Below are positions 8,802-24,077 of a stretch of 64,000 nucleotides of DNA, piece by piece. How positions within the stretch are numbered: the first letter of the stretch is position 1; each line of letters starts with the position of its first letter. The notes beneath the pieces were generated by a model. The model had not been told where the DNA came from. It did no database searches and saw only the letters and a program-made list of their open reading frames with translations. The stretch is from Orbilia blumenaviensis (taxonomy: Eukaryota; Ascomycota; Orbiliomycetes; Orbiliales; Orbiliaceae), in contig JAVHNS010000009.1 in the NCBI GenBank assembly GCA_036872755.1, forward strand, positions 620,001 through 684,000, read 5' to 3'. A program made the position numbers and the translations under genes.

Positions 8802-11090
8802 TTTTATGTTGGATATTGGAAGTGAAATAATGATAAAAATTAAAAAAGTAAAAAGTAAACGAAAGAAGGAATGAAAGAAGATTTAGCAAATTAAAAGTGA
8901 AAGTGAAAGTGAAAGCTAAAAGTTATCCAGTAACTAATAGGTAGAAGTGAATGTAGAATGTTGGTTTGATGTGGATGAAAGAGATGTCAACTAGAAGGGA
9001 ATTAGCAAATATATATATACACGAGAGCCGAAGCGAAATGTTTCTAGAAAAACCAACTTCCAGGCTAAGCATCAGCCATGCATTGGTTTCAAACCGCAGC
9101 ACGAAAATTTGACTTAAATCTCCGATAAAACGTGGATATCACCAGCCACTCTTCGCTCGGAACTAAGCTTAGCCAGCTGAAGAAATAAAGCGCACCTTGC
9201 CCAATCTACATTCGCACTAAGCCTATTTGTCGTAACGATACCGCTGATTGGTTGGATTTTGTCACACCAGCGTCGCCATACTGCGTAAGGTTGTGCTTGC
9301 AGTAGTTCTTTTCGATCGACGCCACATGTGTCTCAACATCACTGCCACCAATTCTGAGACGAACGGAGGAATCGGTTTTTCACACACACGCAATCAGAAT
9401 CAATCTCGTCTATCATACATTGATATGTTGCAAGTATTTTTACACGCCATGCGACTGACTTTCCGGTTAATGCGAACGGCAAAAATCTCCCTTTACAGTT
9501 ATCCGAGTCCGTAAACGAAGTAACAAAATCCTATGGTATATCAATGTTCCAGATCGATACTAGATCTCGGTTAGCCCGAGTATTATAGCGAAGACATGGA
9601 GGATGTGGCTATATTTAGGACTAGTTATCGATAAATTATGTACCGACTGCGATACCGCAGTCATGTGACAATCCTTTTGCAGGAGATTTCCAAAATAGAA
9701 AACTTTATTAAACTCGTGATCGTGGAGATATTAACGAAGCAACTATCAATTTAAGTAAAGAGGGGGGTGGAGTAGCTAGTAAGAAACCTTTGGGGAAACC
9801 TAGTCTTGTAGTATTAGGAAACCCAACATGCAACGCCTATAATAATTTATAGCTTACAGCCTCGCAGCCTCAAAGTTTCGCCGACAATCCATTCGTCTAT
9901 CCTATTTTAATTAATGTTGTAGAGTTAAGGAAGCTAGGCAGAAGTTGGGGAGAAACTCCCATCTTAGTGACAGTCCGAGTACTTTCTAATGAAAACTAAG
10001 GTAGCTTGCGCTTGTTAGTATGAGCTTATAGCTTATACCATTCACAATCTAACATTACCGTATATTCAAATGATTATAGCGGTTCGGCCTGGTTTAGGGA
10101 ACAGTATATGTGTCCCTACGCTGATTCCGTGGGAGAGTATCATGAACAGTGTCATGATTATCTATGTATATGCTCAAATAAATTCCAACTACTTAGCTAC
10201 ACCCCTTGGCTACGTATACACCCAGTGTTAGGGACTTTTTGAATTGGCAACCGAGATGATAATGACCAACTCTACAGCGTATTATAAAATAGACCACGTC
10301 ACACATATTACACAATTGAAGAAGGGAACGATACAAAGCCACAAGGCTTTTCACAACCCAATCGGAGCTAACTCTTTAGCGGGATATGTATGGCAAATAC
10401 AAAAAGGGAATAATTCCGAGTAGAGCCTAGAGCTTAGGTCTATAGAGATGGGCGGACTTTGGGGTTTCCTTCAAATCCACAGAGTTTCCAATACTGTCCT
10501 ACGGCCTTTCGTATCGACAATGGTCTTCCTGGAAGGCCATTATTTCCCACAAAACAAACGATCCAGGATGGCCCCAACTCATTGGGGTTTCCTTCTTTCT
10601 TTTTCTCTCTCTACGATAGTCCAAAGCCGCCGTCTAGATGTTTCCTGATTCGGTTTAGGAACTTGAGAACTTTCCTTGGGGTTTCTGCATTCACTTCTAG
10701 AATTTTCTTTTTGGAATGCGGCCTATTACAGGTCATGATAGATGCCAAGGTACCTAAATTGGTGCACCGGTGTATAGCACCAGCCATAAGAAATTGTGCC
10801 TACAAAACCGGAACCGTACATGCAGTGTGTGATATAAAATACGAATTTGTATTATCTCATACCTGAACCCTACGCACAAAATATGGGATAATATTCCGTA
10901 AATGTATTGTTATCTTTGTATTCGATTACAATACGACCAACTAAGGAATGTATTTAACAAATAAAATCAATAAACTCCTGCCAATGCTATGCTCTCTTGC
11001 TATATACGATAGTATGTGTGGTATGATCATGAGTCGTGACTTTTGATATTGTCGCCCGGTTACTCTTGCATGGGAAAAGCCTTAACCTAT
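8802..11090. other. Gene-poor 2.3-kb stretch
   Basis: Promoter of the cell-wall protein gene (A-rich with short GTGAAA repeats near 8900), then about 2 kb with many stops on all frames. The longest frame is 135 codons at 10459-10866; it has no signal peptide, domain or intron signals and I do not call it. I see no intact transposon. Confidence 0.5.
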
Positions 11091-11592
11091 TTACGGCTTG
11101 CTGGTAACGTAGCTAGTGGAAGTGGAATCACCAATGGTGACAGTGACGTTGAAAGTTGTCAAAGTTTGTGCATCAGCGGCACCGAAAAGGGAGAAAACAG
11201 CCGCGGTGTATGTGACCTTTCCCTTTGGAGTAGTGCTTGGGATACCGGTCCAGTGTGGAATTCGGGTGATGACATTTGACTTTTCCGGTCCGAGGTACCA
11301 CGAGTCGGTGACTTGTCCTAGGGCCCCTGGGAATCCCTTTCCGGGAGCAATACCAACGGCGATAGCAATATCATCTGAAAATTCCAACAGCATTAGCAAC
11401 CAATCAACTTTGCCCTCTGCGGATAAAGGTTTCTGAAAACATACCGACTGATTGGATGTAGTTCGCAGTGTTGATGTATAGGTTGAAGCCATCACCTGGC
11501 TTGATCGTGGAGGGAACTGAGATGCCGGTGATAATGGCAGAGGAGAGGCCAAAGGTGGCAGCGGCAGAGACGAGGAGGCTTGAGAAATGCAT
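11091..11592 (-). CDS. NIS1-like small secreted effector
   Basis: Two exons, 11445-11592 and 11091-11374 on the minus strand, joined over a 70-nt intron (donor GTATGT, acceptor TTTCAG). They give 143 residues. Residues 1-19 are a signal peptide (LLVSAAATFGLSSA), followed by a compact beta-rich domain with motifs ISVPSTIKPGDGF, SWYLGPE and FNVTVTIGDSTST. This order and spacing match the NIS1 (necrosis-inducing secreted protein 1) family, a conserved fungal effector family reported to dampen pattern-triggered immunity in plants. Its role in a non-pathogen would be unknown. It is the only convincing gene in a gene-poor 4.4-kb stretch. Family assignment comes from remembered motifs, not a search. 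Confidence 0.8.
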
Positions 11593-13207
11593 TTTGTATG
11601 TAGATAGATCAAAAATGAGCTCTTAGACTTAAGATGAATAATTTAAGGATTAATTATTTGGATATATATATGTGTGTCCCTTGGGAATTATTCTGTAGAG
11701 CGATCGAGTAATGTTGATTGTAATGATAAATTTGACAGGATATGAGGGTGATTCCACCTTATATACGCGGAAACCAGGAGGCCTTCGAAGGCATCATATG
11801 GCACCGGATACTGCTAAGCAGTATTCGTATGCCCTGTATGACGAATGCCAGGGTCCATCGACATGATTTCTCCCACTAAATGCCATGTTCACTACGGCTG
11901 AATATCATGAAAAAGCAAAAAAGGACATAAACGTTATGAACCCTATCACCATATGAAGTCATGATTGGGAGGTGCGGGGAGATACAATGCCGAAGGAACC
12001 GAATCCTTACTAACTCGATGCTGGAAGCTTTGGATCGGCTTAGGCCATGAGGCTCCAGGGACGATCCGATACTACCCTGTGGGTAGCATGCAGCCGGCAG
12101 TGGCTGATGCTAAGAATAGCCAAGGATGGTGCCATGTGCAACTGAGGGAGCGGAAAATTTTTCGAAAAGTCGTCTTTTTGGAATGCTGGATTAGCCTATG
12201 ATAGAATATTAATCCCTTTGGCAGCAAGGAGACGGACCAATACAGGCACCCTTAGACCGCACCTTGTGAAGAGCTGAAAGTTGGATGCAACGTTGTGCTA
12301 TTCTAAGCATCGACGGGGAACTGATGCGCGATGGGTATTGAAATTCACCACATCGTCCCGGACCAGTCTCCTCGGGGTATATTAACTTATAACTGAGAAT
12401 AAAATGACGATCGGAAATTTTGGCCGTGATGATATCAGGTACCCACATTTAAGTGGAGCCCAGAAATATCAAGGCTGGCCAGAACTTGCCGAGACAAAAC
12501 CCTGCACTCGGTTAAGATGTTCGAAACTGCAGCTTCAACACAGAGCTTGCAAAAACTTTGAGGTTCATGAACTTCAGCTTGAATTTTGAATTCTTCGGGA
12601 CGAACCTATTAGTCCATTTGAACCTAACAACATAGGCCGTGTAAGCGGTGTTCTAAGCCATGGGAAGGATCGTAGAACAACCAATGACACCATTGTATTC
12701 GGTCATTCCGTTATTAATATTTAGCGGGCCGGCCGGGAAACGCCTGTAAATTGTTAGATCTATGCCTGCACCTATTCCTTTATCCAAAGACGTACAAAGA
12801 TTGCGCGAATTACGGGGTTGCCTTCGAGTCTTCATGGAATATAGCATTCCACGGAAATCATATTAATTACCTAGTAGGGATATCACGGCCACAGGTTGGT
12901 CAGGTGGAACTATTATGGTGGTACAGCGATACGTTCTAATGGCGGTGCCAAGCTTGTCATACCTGCCCAACAGAAGCCAGCCCTAGCAACATAGTTGCGG
13001 TGCTACCTAGACATACAGGTACTACAGCGATATCGATTATCGAGATCGAACCAGAACTCCACCGATTCTATTTTACACACTTTGAAGTTTTGTAACTAGG
13101 TTGGTTGCATTGAATATTTAAGTACGTGCAATAACCACTAATTGTTCGGTTCGTATAATGGTTAGTCGATTCTATAACTCCACGCCGGCTAGAAGCCTAC
13201 ACCTTAA
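11593..13207. other. Gene-poor 1.6-kb stretch upstream of the effector gene
   Basis: The 5' flank of the NIS1-like gene includes an AT-rich stretch at about 11640-11700 that could hold the core promoter. Beyond that only short ORFs without domain or splice support occur. No RNA gene or clear repeat seen. Confidence 0.5.
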
Positions 13208-14215
13208 CTAGCGGAGACCAGCCCTCCATAGCCTTCTACACCAACTAAATGCGACAATACCCCTTCCAATTATGTGCCCAAAAAATAACGGCAACCCAAA
13301 TCTCAGCCACGTAAGAGGCTGCCAGAGTCTAGCAGCTGGTGATATTATCCTATTTCCCCGTCCTTCCGCCCGATCTCCTGCTCTTTCTACTGGCTTACCA
13401 GTGAAGGCTCCGACCGCCTCCACCATAATCTCCACCACTTCATCCGGTTGGCTCAAGAATGGAGAGTGGCTCGTTTGTAATTCCCTATGCTCGACAGTGC
13501 CGCCCATCTCCCTTGCCATGCCTACATTCATCCGTTGGACCACTACTGGTAGACCTTGGTCCTCAACAGTGCCGATATACCACGCAGGCACATCCTTCCA
13601 ACCCGAATATGAATATTCGCCACCTTCAAATAGAGCCTTAAGGCTCTGAGGAGTAAGCTGGGATACCCAATACTCCTTCTCGTCCTCTGGCAAATCGTGG
13701 TAGAAAAACTCGCCAGGAGGTACCACGATATCAGCAAACCCAGTCTCTTTGTTGACTTTCCATGCAGGGGGTGGGATGCCGAGGAGCGGGTCCATAAAGG
13801 ACAATCCTGTGAAAGTAAAGCCGGAAGCTACAAGTATGAGGCCCACGACATACCCACTTGCTGAACTTTGAGCTTGATCTGTGGTTTGAGCGGCGAGTGA
13901 TGTCGATGCAGAGTTTACTGCGCCATCATGCCGTGGCCGTGCGAAGCCTTTAATAGCACTGTTGCCAACTAAGCCGCCATATGAGTGCGCTATGACAACC
14001 ACGTTGCGTCCTTCGGTTGTTTCGTTGGATATAGCCGTGCGAGCAGCGTCTAGGTCATCCTTGAAAGTTGCTTCTGGATCTCCGTTTGTCGAGGGGAGTG
14101 TGACCAAGCTGCATTTCAGTTGATACTGCTCTTGCAAGAGTCTAACGACCTTGCTGTAACATGTAGGCCGGTGCCATGCTCCGGGAACGAAGACGAGCGT
14201 TGGGAAATCCGACAT
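13208..14215 (-). CDS. Alpha/beta-hydrolase fold protein (AB hydrolase-6 type)
   Basis: Single exon, 335 residues, ATG at 14213-14215. The N-terminus LVFVPGAWHRPTCY is the usual first strand and oxyanion region of this group. The nucleophile elbow is AHSYGG with Ser78, where the first Gly of G-x-S-x-G is Ala, as often in this subfamily. The catalytic His is probably His250 in SHSPFLSQP, and the acid would lie between about 200 and 225. The final 45 residues (GRGIVAFSWCRRLW) add a hydrophobic, Arg-rich tail beyond the core, which might bind a membrane. An esterase, lipase or small-molecule hydrolase role is likely, with unknown substrate. No signal peptide. Confidence 0.85.
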   Translation of the reverse strand: MSDFPTLVFVPGAWHRPTCYSKVVRLLQEQYQLKCSLVTLPSTNGDPEATFKDDLDAARTAISNETTEGRNVVVIAHSYGGLVGNSAIKGFARPRHDGAVNSASTSLAAQTTDQAQSSASGYVVGLILVASGFTFTGLSFMDPLLGIPPPAWKVNKETGFADIVVPPGEFFYHDLPEDEKEYWVSQLTPQSLKALFEGGEYSYSGWKDVPAWYIGTVEDQGLPVVVQRMNVGMAREMGGTVEHRELQTSHSPFLSQPDEVVEIMVEAVGAFTGKPVERAGDRAEGRGNRIISPAARLWQPLTWLRFGLPLFFGHIIGRGIVAFSWCRRLWRAGLR

Positions 14216-14884
14216 GATATCTTAGGGCATAACAAAACTAAATCGTAAGAACTTTATCTGCGTTGCAGAATTGATGCGAACTCTTGAATTTAAATTTGGC
14301 TATTGTGCCTGTTTTAACACCGACATGCCGCGATATTTTTCACTCTAAGGTCAACGGGGAGCCGCGGAATCCGAACAGTGAGTAGCTATAGCGATAGATC
14401 ATGGAATATCTGAAATAATAACTTCTTAGTACAAAATCAATACCGAATTTCTTAGGAAGCTACCTACTAGGTAGCCATTGCTGTATTAAAACTGTTACAA
14501 CATAGTGTAGAAATTAAGGTACTGAAGAAGCCCTCAGAATACGAATGAACAGCTGCAGGAACATTTTGGACGATATATGCTCAAAAGAAAACACACTACA
14601 CAACACAACCCGCAGATCCAAGTCTATCTACACAAGTATCTAGGTAACGAGACCAGGTAGGTAGGTACATACATATACATATTGGAAAGGAGACATCCAG
14701 ACGCACCCGAGCTCCAGAGGCCCTAGAACTCTTAAACGAATATCTATAACATAAATCCCAACAGTTCCCCATACATAAACAACCTTTTAACAACCTAATC
14801 TATCAGCAGCCTGTGCATAAGCAAGAAAAGAAATAAAGTTTATAACGTTTAAAACGTATTCACTTTGTAATTTATGCCACCGTC
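14216..14884. other. Intergenic
   Basis: 670 nt between the hydrolase promoter and the 3' end of the next minus-strand gene. Several TACCTA/TAGGTA-type short repeats occur around 14455-14475 and 14650-14670. No gene. Confidence 0.5.
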
Positions 14885-17800
14885 TTAAGCTTTTGCCCTG
14901 TTCTTCCCTTTATCTTTCATCACAAGATATAACGAGGCCTTTTGTGATCTGTAGTGAGTAAATGACCCTTCTAGATCATCAATAACCTCTTCAATGCTCC
15001 CCAGGCGAGCACCTAGATGATCGTTGTAAAATTCCATTGTCGTCCAATCAAATACAGGGTCGGTAAAATTTGACACTAGCCAGCCTTCAAAGTTATTTCG
15101 GAACTCGTCAAACTCTCCGAAATTGTATCTTTTGTATCCTTTTGCTTCTGTCGAATCCGGGTTTACTGGCCTCCTGGATACTAATAGAAGGTATTTTCCC
15201 TCGCTCTGGCGCGATGACTGGGATTGTGCAGGCTTTTGTGGTTGAGGGAGTTCACAAGCTGTATCACTGGAATTTTCTGATCCAGATCCATTATCACAGG
15301 CGGTTGGCTCCTCGGGGAAAACCGGCATGGGGTGTACAGGAAAATGAGTTACAGCTTCGCGAACTTCTACCCCTTCACGCGGGTATAAATCCAAAGATCG
15401 ACTGGCTGGGACAGGGTAAATGGATGGCATGGTGAAGTCAGTCGCAGGGTCGAAGATACCACTCGAATCTAGTAAGGATAATGCTTGCTGAAACCGCTCT
15501 TCTGGGGGTAAAGATGTATCGATGCCGAGTTCCATGAGGAAGTTAGGAAACTCTGTATCCTCAACTGCCGTGCTATGTGTAATCGGTGCTGTGATATGAG
15601 GTGCCGCCATTCTGCTGACAGCAGTCCCTAGCGCCGGCGATATCCCTGTATTTGTACTCCACCGATCCGTACTTAGAGCTTGGCTCACACTACCATGCTG
15701 GGTGGGAGCTGGGGTATTGGAGTAAAAAATATCGAAGGAGTGGAGGGGCTGCTGGTGGTTTAGGGAATCTATAGAACTCGAAAAGTTTAATATACTTGGC
15801 TCGTTGACATTCGATGTCTGTGCTGGGCTCGGGGCACCTGCTAGATAGCCAATTTCAAAGAAATCAATAGGGTCTAGTTGGATTTCTAGATCTGTAGAAT
15901 TAACTCCTTGGGATGACCCGAGCGCCGTATTCGATATCGCTCGGGCTGGTTCAGGATATCGATCATCAACTCGCTCGATATTGGGGATGACTTCTATGAT
16001 GCCTGGTGCGTTAACAATACTCGTGCCCCCCAGCCTCTCAATTCTTTGATAGTCGAGTAATATGTCCCCTTGTTGTGCGTTTGGAGGCGTATTATTCCAT
16101 CTAAGGCAATTGTAGAACAATTCTATTGCATCGAGGTCTGATGAGGGCCAGGTTGAAGTCAGCGCGCCAAACTAATTATAGGAAAAAGATACAATCAAGC
16201 GTGAAACAGGAGGTGCGAATGGACATACAGGGACTTGGGTATGGCCCAACCCAGAGAGGGTAGCAGAAGGCAAACATTTGCGACCAGGTTTTCGCTGCGA
16301 GTAAGGCTGGAGGGGTGGTTTTATTGTAATGATTTCTCCTCAAGTGCTCCCTATGTTAGACAAACTAGGCGTTAGTGTTTGCCCTATAACTAGGTGCCCC
16401 TCACTCCATGCGGATGATAAGGATTATGTGGACTAAGACGGCTTATGGCCATTTCAATAGAAGTCGATATTGTTGCCCACAGCGTTCTTATCATATTACA
16501 AACGCATATCATTCACTCACTTGATACCGACCACATCTTTCCTTCCGATCGTCAGGCAGCGAAGGTAAAGTGTGGGCTCGGCTCTTGCGAAAGGACAAGC
16601 GAATTTACCACTTAGGGACTTCTTAGAATGCTTTCGTTGCCGTTTCTGTGGTGGTTCACTGTCATCGTCTTCACTGCTACCGCCCCGATATCTTTGGCGC
16701 TTTTCAGAATCCTGTCTACTTTTCTGATTTCCCGATAGTGATGTTTTGCCTATATTTGTGTTTTCTCCGCCTGGCGTAATTGCGCCTGTATTTTTCTTAG
16801 TGGTGTTTTTGGTATTGCTTGAAGCATTGCCTCTGCCGTGATTATCGCCGGAATGGAAAACCGCATCGTGTTCGTAGAATGAAGTGGAAGTTTCCAGGGA
16901 ACCTTCGGCTTCTGCGAGTGTACTAGATATGGAAGATTCATGCCCGAGGCGACAAGCAGCATCACGCCAAGAAACAAGCTCTAATAAAATAAGAATTATA
17001 TTCAATTTTGAGGCCCTTTCAGCGGAGAATATTGGATCATCATCCTCTTCAGTAAGACAGTCATTGGCGTGTCGGGGCGTGGCAGGTTGGGAAAGCCGGA
17101 AATGAATTGGGGGGGTATTCCGTCCTTCTATAGCTTTGATTAGCTGGGTAAATTTCGGCGGGTCCGCCTGTTTAATTTCATAAAAAAATGTCACAGCCTC
17201 CTGCGACTTCATGCAATCGATCAAAGACGATTTTTCGGAACGGCGCCACCAAAACGCATGGTCGTAACCAAGTCGACTCCAAGTTAGTCCTGATAGACGC
17301 CTAAAGCGGGCGGGGAAAATGAAGGCATCTGGCTTTGACTCTGAACTACGAGCGCAATCTGGGGAAGCTTTGGCATGGCTGCTCGACTGGTCTGGTGAAC
17401 AAACAGCTTGAGGCTTGGTGGCTATTGACTCGCTTCTTGAACCAGCGATTCGAGATTTTTGCCACGCTTTTTTTGTATTTTTGTCGGAATCGGCGCTGGA
17501 AAAATATCTCTCACGGTGAACCCTGGTAGGTCTAGGATATCCAAGAGAACGGTCGAGAGCTGGGGTGTGTGTCATAGCCAGCGCTCCAATAGTCGGATTG
17601 TTTTGTTTTGTAAATGTGTTCTGGCTTTGGAAGCCATCACTCGGTTGCGGAGCTATCGAATATATTTATCTTTTAATCGTGGGGGTCGACTAGTCTCGTA
17701 AACCAGCCTCAACAGAGTCGATTGACTTACCTCGCAGGTGTGGTTCTTCGAGAACACGGCTCTCATCAAGGTCAAAAGAGTCTTTGTCATCATCCAGTGC

Positions 17801-17950
17801 GAGGAGAATGTCGTGTTCTGTGTCGAAATTAGAGTCGTAGCTATCCTCCAGTATGCAGAAAGGATTGTAGTCATCATTCGACGCTCTTTCCGGCTGGCCA
17901 GCACCTAGTGGACTAGGGTTTAGCCATTCTGATATCGATTCCAAACGGCC
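14885..17950 (-). CDS. Large nuclear-type protein with an atypical C2H2-like zinc finger; 5' end unresolved
   Basis: Exons on the minus strand: 17950-17731, 17652-16521, 16350-16229 and 16137-14885, in continuous phase, giving about 908 residues from the first visible exon. Two acidic and Ser-rich regions surround a basic stretch (KRQRYRGG..PPQKRQRKHSKK), a likely nuclear localisation signal. Next comes KFACPFARAEP..RCL..GRKDVVGIK, completed by EHLRRNH from the following exon. This gives C-x(n)-C-x(n)-H-x4-H, as in many uncharacterised fungal C2H2-like proteins. The C-terminal 400 residues are low complexity apart from an end segment (residues DSTEAKGYKRYNFGEF onward). The first visible exon opens after acceptor ATATAG with no ATG before a stop, so at least one 5' exon is missing. 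A transcription-factor role is inference. Confidence 0.6.
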
Positions 17951-18128
17951 CTATATCTACGCCGTGAGATTATGGCCTTAACAAAGATTTGGTTTAAATG
18001 CATTGTTCAATAATAAACTTGGTTATTTATCGCGCGCGATATATAGTTGAATGATGTCAGTGGCCGTCTGCATGTATGCTTTCGCATATATGCCAGCCCC
18101 TTACAAACTCGGATGACTCAGTGTACAT

Positions 18129-18134
18129 ACGCGT
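18129..18134. promoter_or_regulatory. ACGCGT (MluI cell-cycle box), distal
   Basis: An exact palindromic ACGCGT, the core bound by MBF (Mbp1/Swi6-type) factors that drive G1/S genes, about 800 nt upstream of MCM3. On its own it could be chance. Confidence 0.35.
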
Positions 18135-18759
18135 GCTAGTATACCGATCGTCGAGGCCTTTCAGCCTCGAAGAATGGCGCGAACAGTACAGGAGATCTTA
18201 CCCGGTCCTTAAGCTTGCCCTTTGCGCCTTTGAGGGCGTTCTCCTTCCGCCTATCCCCCAACCGACTATTACCCTCGAGATGCATATTCCTGTCCTAAAA
18301 ACGGGCCTAGTTTGTAGATTGTATGCAAAGCTAAGGTCCGGATACATACGAGAAGAGATGTCATTAAATAAGGTTTGTAGTTTGAGATTCGATAGTATAT
18401 CAGGGCGAGGTAATGAAAAAAAGGGGGGTAAGAAGAAACAGTCCGAGGGCTATTCTATATATCTATTACTGTTCTACCTGTTTACAGGTATATAGACAAT
18501 TTTACATACACGACGCAAATCGCAAGACGCGAGCTTCTTCCCTAAATGCGGTTCTCCTCGCGAGCAAACCATGCAGGGGGCTGTGGCATTTGCGATCTGG
18601 GCAGAAGTTCAGCAGCCTTGTTGTAAAGGATTACACCCTCAGCCAAACAAAAAAGGTACCCCCAAAAAACCGTGTTGCCAGCAGGAATATACCACAAAAG
18701 TCACGTGCCACAGACCTTGCAGCCCCACGTTCCCTCGCACACAGCTGCTACCAACGCCA

Positions 18760-18765
18760 ACGCGT
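18760..18765. promoter_or_regulatory. ACGCGT (MluI cell-cycle box), proximal to MCM3
   Basis: Exact ACGCGT in the context CCAACGCGTGTT, 169 nt upstream of the MCM3 start codon. This is the expected position and sequence for MBF-type control of a replication gene. Confidence 0.55.
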
Positions 18766-18933
18766 GTTATGCGAGAGCTCTGTCTCTTCATATCCCAGAA
18801 AGATCTAACGCCGTTAGCTCTCAAAACCGAAGGACCGTGGGCAAGCAAGCTTCACCACTCCTCCATCCCTACCCACCTACCTACCTACCCTTATCGCATC
18901 CTACCGTATCAAAAAATCCCACCACCCCCCGCC

Positions 18934-21987
<3,054 letters not shown>

Positions 21988-23604
21988 TGAGGAGGAACAT
22001 TTTTTTAATTTTCTTCTCAGGAGGCAAAAACGGGATGAATATTATATTTGCGGTGGTCAGTTTCCATTCTGGATGGCCGACTTGTGGTTTTTCCTATTCT
22101 CAAGAGTTCTGGTTCATAGACAGAGGGGGGCTAGACCATAGAACCTGTTCCCTCTGCTGGAATGTATATCTAAGTTATACAACTACAACTTAAAAGTACC
22201 TACTTAATAGTATGGGAATACCTTTTTGAGAGCTACCTAAGTAGGTAGATAATCATCTTTATTAAGAAAATGCATTATCAAAAAAAAAAAAAAAAAATGC
22301 ATCTTACAAAAAATGAATAAAAAATAAACAAGGGGAAAATTTTAGGTAATCAGCAGAGGTACCTCACAAAAAGTACCACAGGGCGTTGAAATAAGCTTAA
22401 AACCTGCAGCTCTGGTTCCACGTAGACTTCTACACAGCCAAGTGCCGACGGGATGGTCAGCCGGGACCTATCGTTGGATCGCTAAAAAAAATTGAGTCAA
22501 TCTGGAAAAAAAAGGGGGGTTAAGGAATTCGTTTAAAGGAGATTGTGCATGCACATCAGTCTCGGTCCCGTAATGAAGGATGATGAGCTTTTTTTTTGCT
22601 ATATGCTTTTTGTTTCGTCCTGTCGGTTCTTTCGCGGGGTGCGAATGGTGGCTTGTCAGCCGGTACGGTACCTTGCATAGGTATGTATCAGTATGAGTTG
22701 GTTAGAATACCATCTGCCGAACAGAACAGAACGGAACGGAACGTGCTCGCTGACACGGGGCCTGAGCCTTAACTAATAGCTAAAGTCCAGTATAGGAATA
22801 TAATTCCTTCTGGGCTTTTTAATATCCAAAATCGAAGACTGCAGCTTGAGGGGAGGGGGAAATTTGAAATGCGCCGAAAACAATAGGAATGGCATGTCAT
22901 GCCACCCAAACGCACTACTATTACTGGTAATACTCGAGTTAAAAGCTATAGATCTCATTCGTTCGCGCGGTTCCCAAGTTTTCTGTCAAACTGGAATGTC
23001 TTTCGATCGGCCGCCGGGTACAGTACAGCAAGGTCCCTCCCTCCCCACCCACAGCAGCCGATTGGACACTCAGGCGAGGGAACCTGAACCTGAACCCTCC
23101 AACGACGAAAAACTCCCCAACTGGGTTTAGCGGATAACGAATGCTTCCCAAGAACATCAAAAAAGCTTGGCTTAGCCCTGGCGTGCTCTTCTTTTCTTTT
23201 CTTTTTTTCTTTTTGACCATTTGTTTGCGACCGTGCTCCTCTTTTCGGAAAACGTAATTTAAGGAAGTTTATTATTTTTTTTTGGGGGACGCAACAACAA
23301 CATTTTCGGGCGTCCGCGCTGCGAAGTACCGTTTTTGTTGACCAGGGGGGAGGAGGGGCGCCGGCGCCTTGTTATTAATGAGAAAAAAAAGGAAGAGACG
23401 GCTTTGGTCTTTTTTGCTCGTACGGGCGGTTTGGAGCCGAGGAGATCCGTCAATGGGTTTTGCAATTGCATGCAATTGGGGGTATGTCGAGGAGAAAGGG
23501 AAGAGGGGAAGTTTATTACTGTATATTCTTTATGTCGTAATGCTGCTCGTGTAGACGATGTACTTACCTAGACATCAGTATGGTATAGTATATACACTAA
23601 TACC

Positions 23605-23611
23605 TATACGA
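23605..23611 (-). promoter_or_regulatory. TCGTATA motif (sterol-response-element core), copy 1
   Basis: TATACGA on the + strand, i.e. TCGTATA on the minus strand, the core bound by Upc2/Ecm22-type sterol regulators in yeasts. One of three copies in the ERG5 upstream region. Confidence 0.25.
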
Positions 23612-24070
23612 TGTGTGTGTGTGCAGAGGTATGGAAAGTATCAATTGGAGGTCAATCCAAGAGAGGTCTCGAGATCAATTGATATACATATATAAGATCA
23701 TGAGGTCTGGTATATTATTCTAGTAACGTAATGGGATGAATTAGTTTAATGACCCAGCTCGATCGATTGACCAACCGCCGTCATGGAGGAAAAAGAGAAA
23801 AGGACTCCGAGGACCGGGGGGGAGGACGGGGCGCGATCGCAGCTTCTGTTCCTGGCCAATTGATGACAAAAGCAGATATCCACAGCCGGCGACTGGTTGT
23901 GAAATCAAACAGACGATAGATAGATGCATACTTTAGGGTGCTCAAGTAGAACATCGATGATTAGGATCGAAGCTATCTATGTACCAGCTGGCCAGCCTCG
24001 TAGTTAGACTTGTATGTAAATGATATGGCGCAGGGAGCAGGAGCAGGAGCAGGGCCATTCAGCCCGTAGC

Positions 24071-24077
24071 TCGTATA
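24071..24077 (+). promoter_or_regulatory. TCGTATA motif (sterol-response-element core), copy 2
   Basis: Exact TCGTATA about 1.5 kb upstream of the ERG5 start. Functional use in a filamentous fungus is uncertain because SrbA-type elements differ. Confidence 0.25.

Larger units (their letters stand above)
17951..18933. other. Intergenic region with MCM3 promoter
   Basis: About 1 kb between the divergent zinc-finger-like gene and MCM3. It should hold the unresolved 5' exon of the former and the promoter of the latter. Two ACGCGT boxes are annotated separately. Frames at 18076-18495 and 18571-19146 are not supported as genes; the latter overlaps MCM3 exon 1 in frame. Confidence 0.5.

Noticed and set aside
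9248..9514. 88-codon + frame
   Set aside because: Short, no recognisable features.
10459..10866. 135-codon + frame in the gene-poor block
   Set aside because: No domain, signal peptide or splice signals; a frame of this size is expected by chance in a genome.
16161..16173. Acceptor ATTAG at 16172-16173 for the last exon of the zinc-finger-like gene
   Set aside because: Puts the last exon out of frame; the acceptor CATCAG ending at 16138 keeps phase and gives PSPY-LDAIELFYN.
18076..18495. 139-codon + frame upstream of MCM3
   Set aside because: No domain or start context; lies in the promoter interval.
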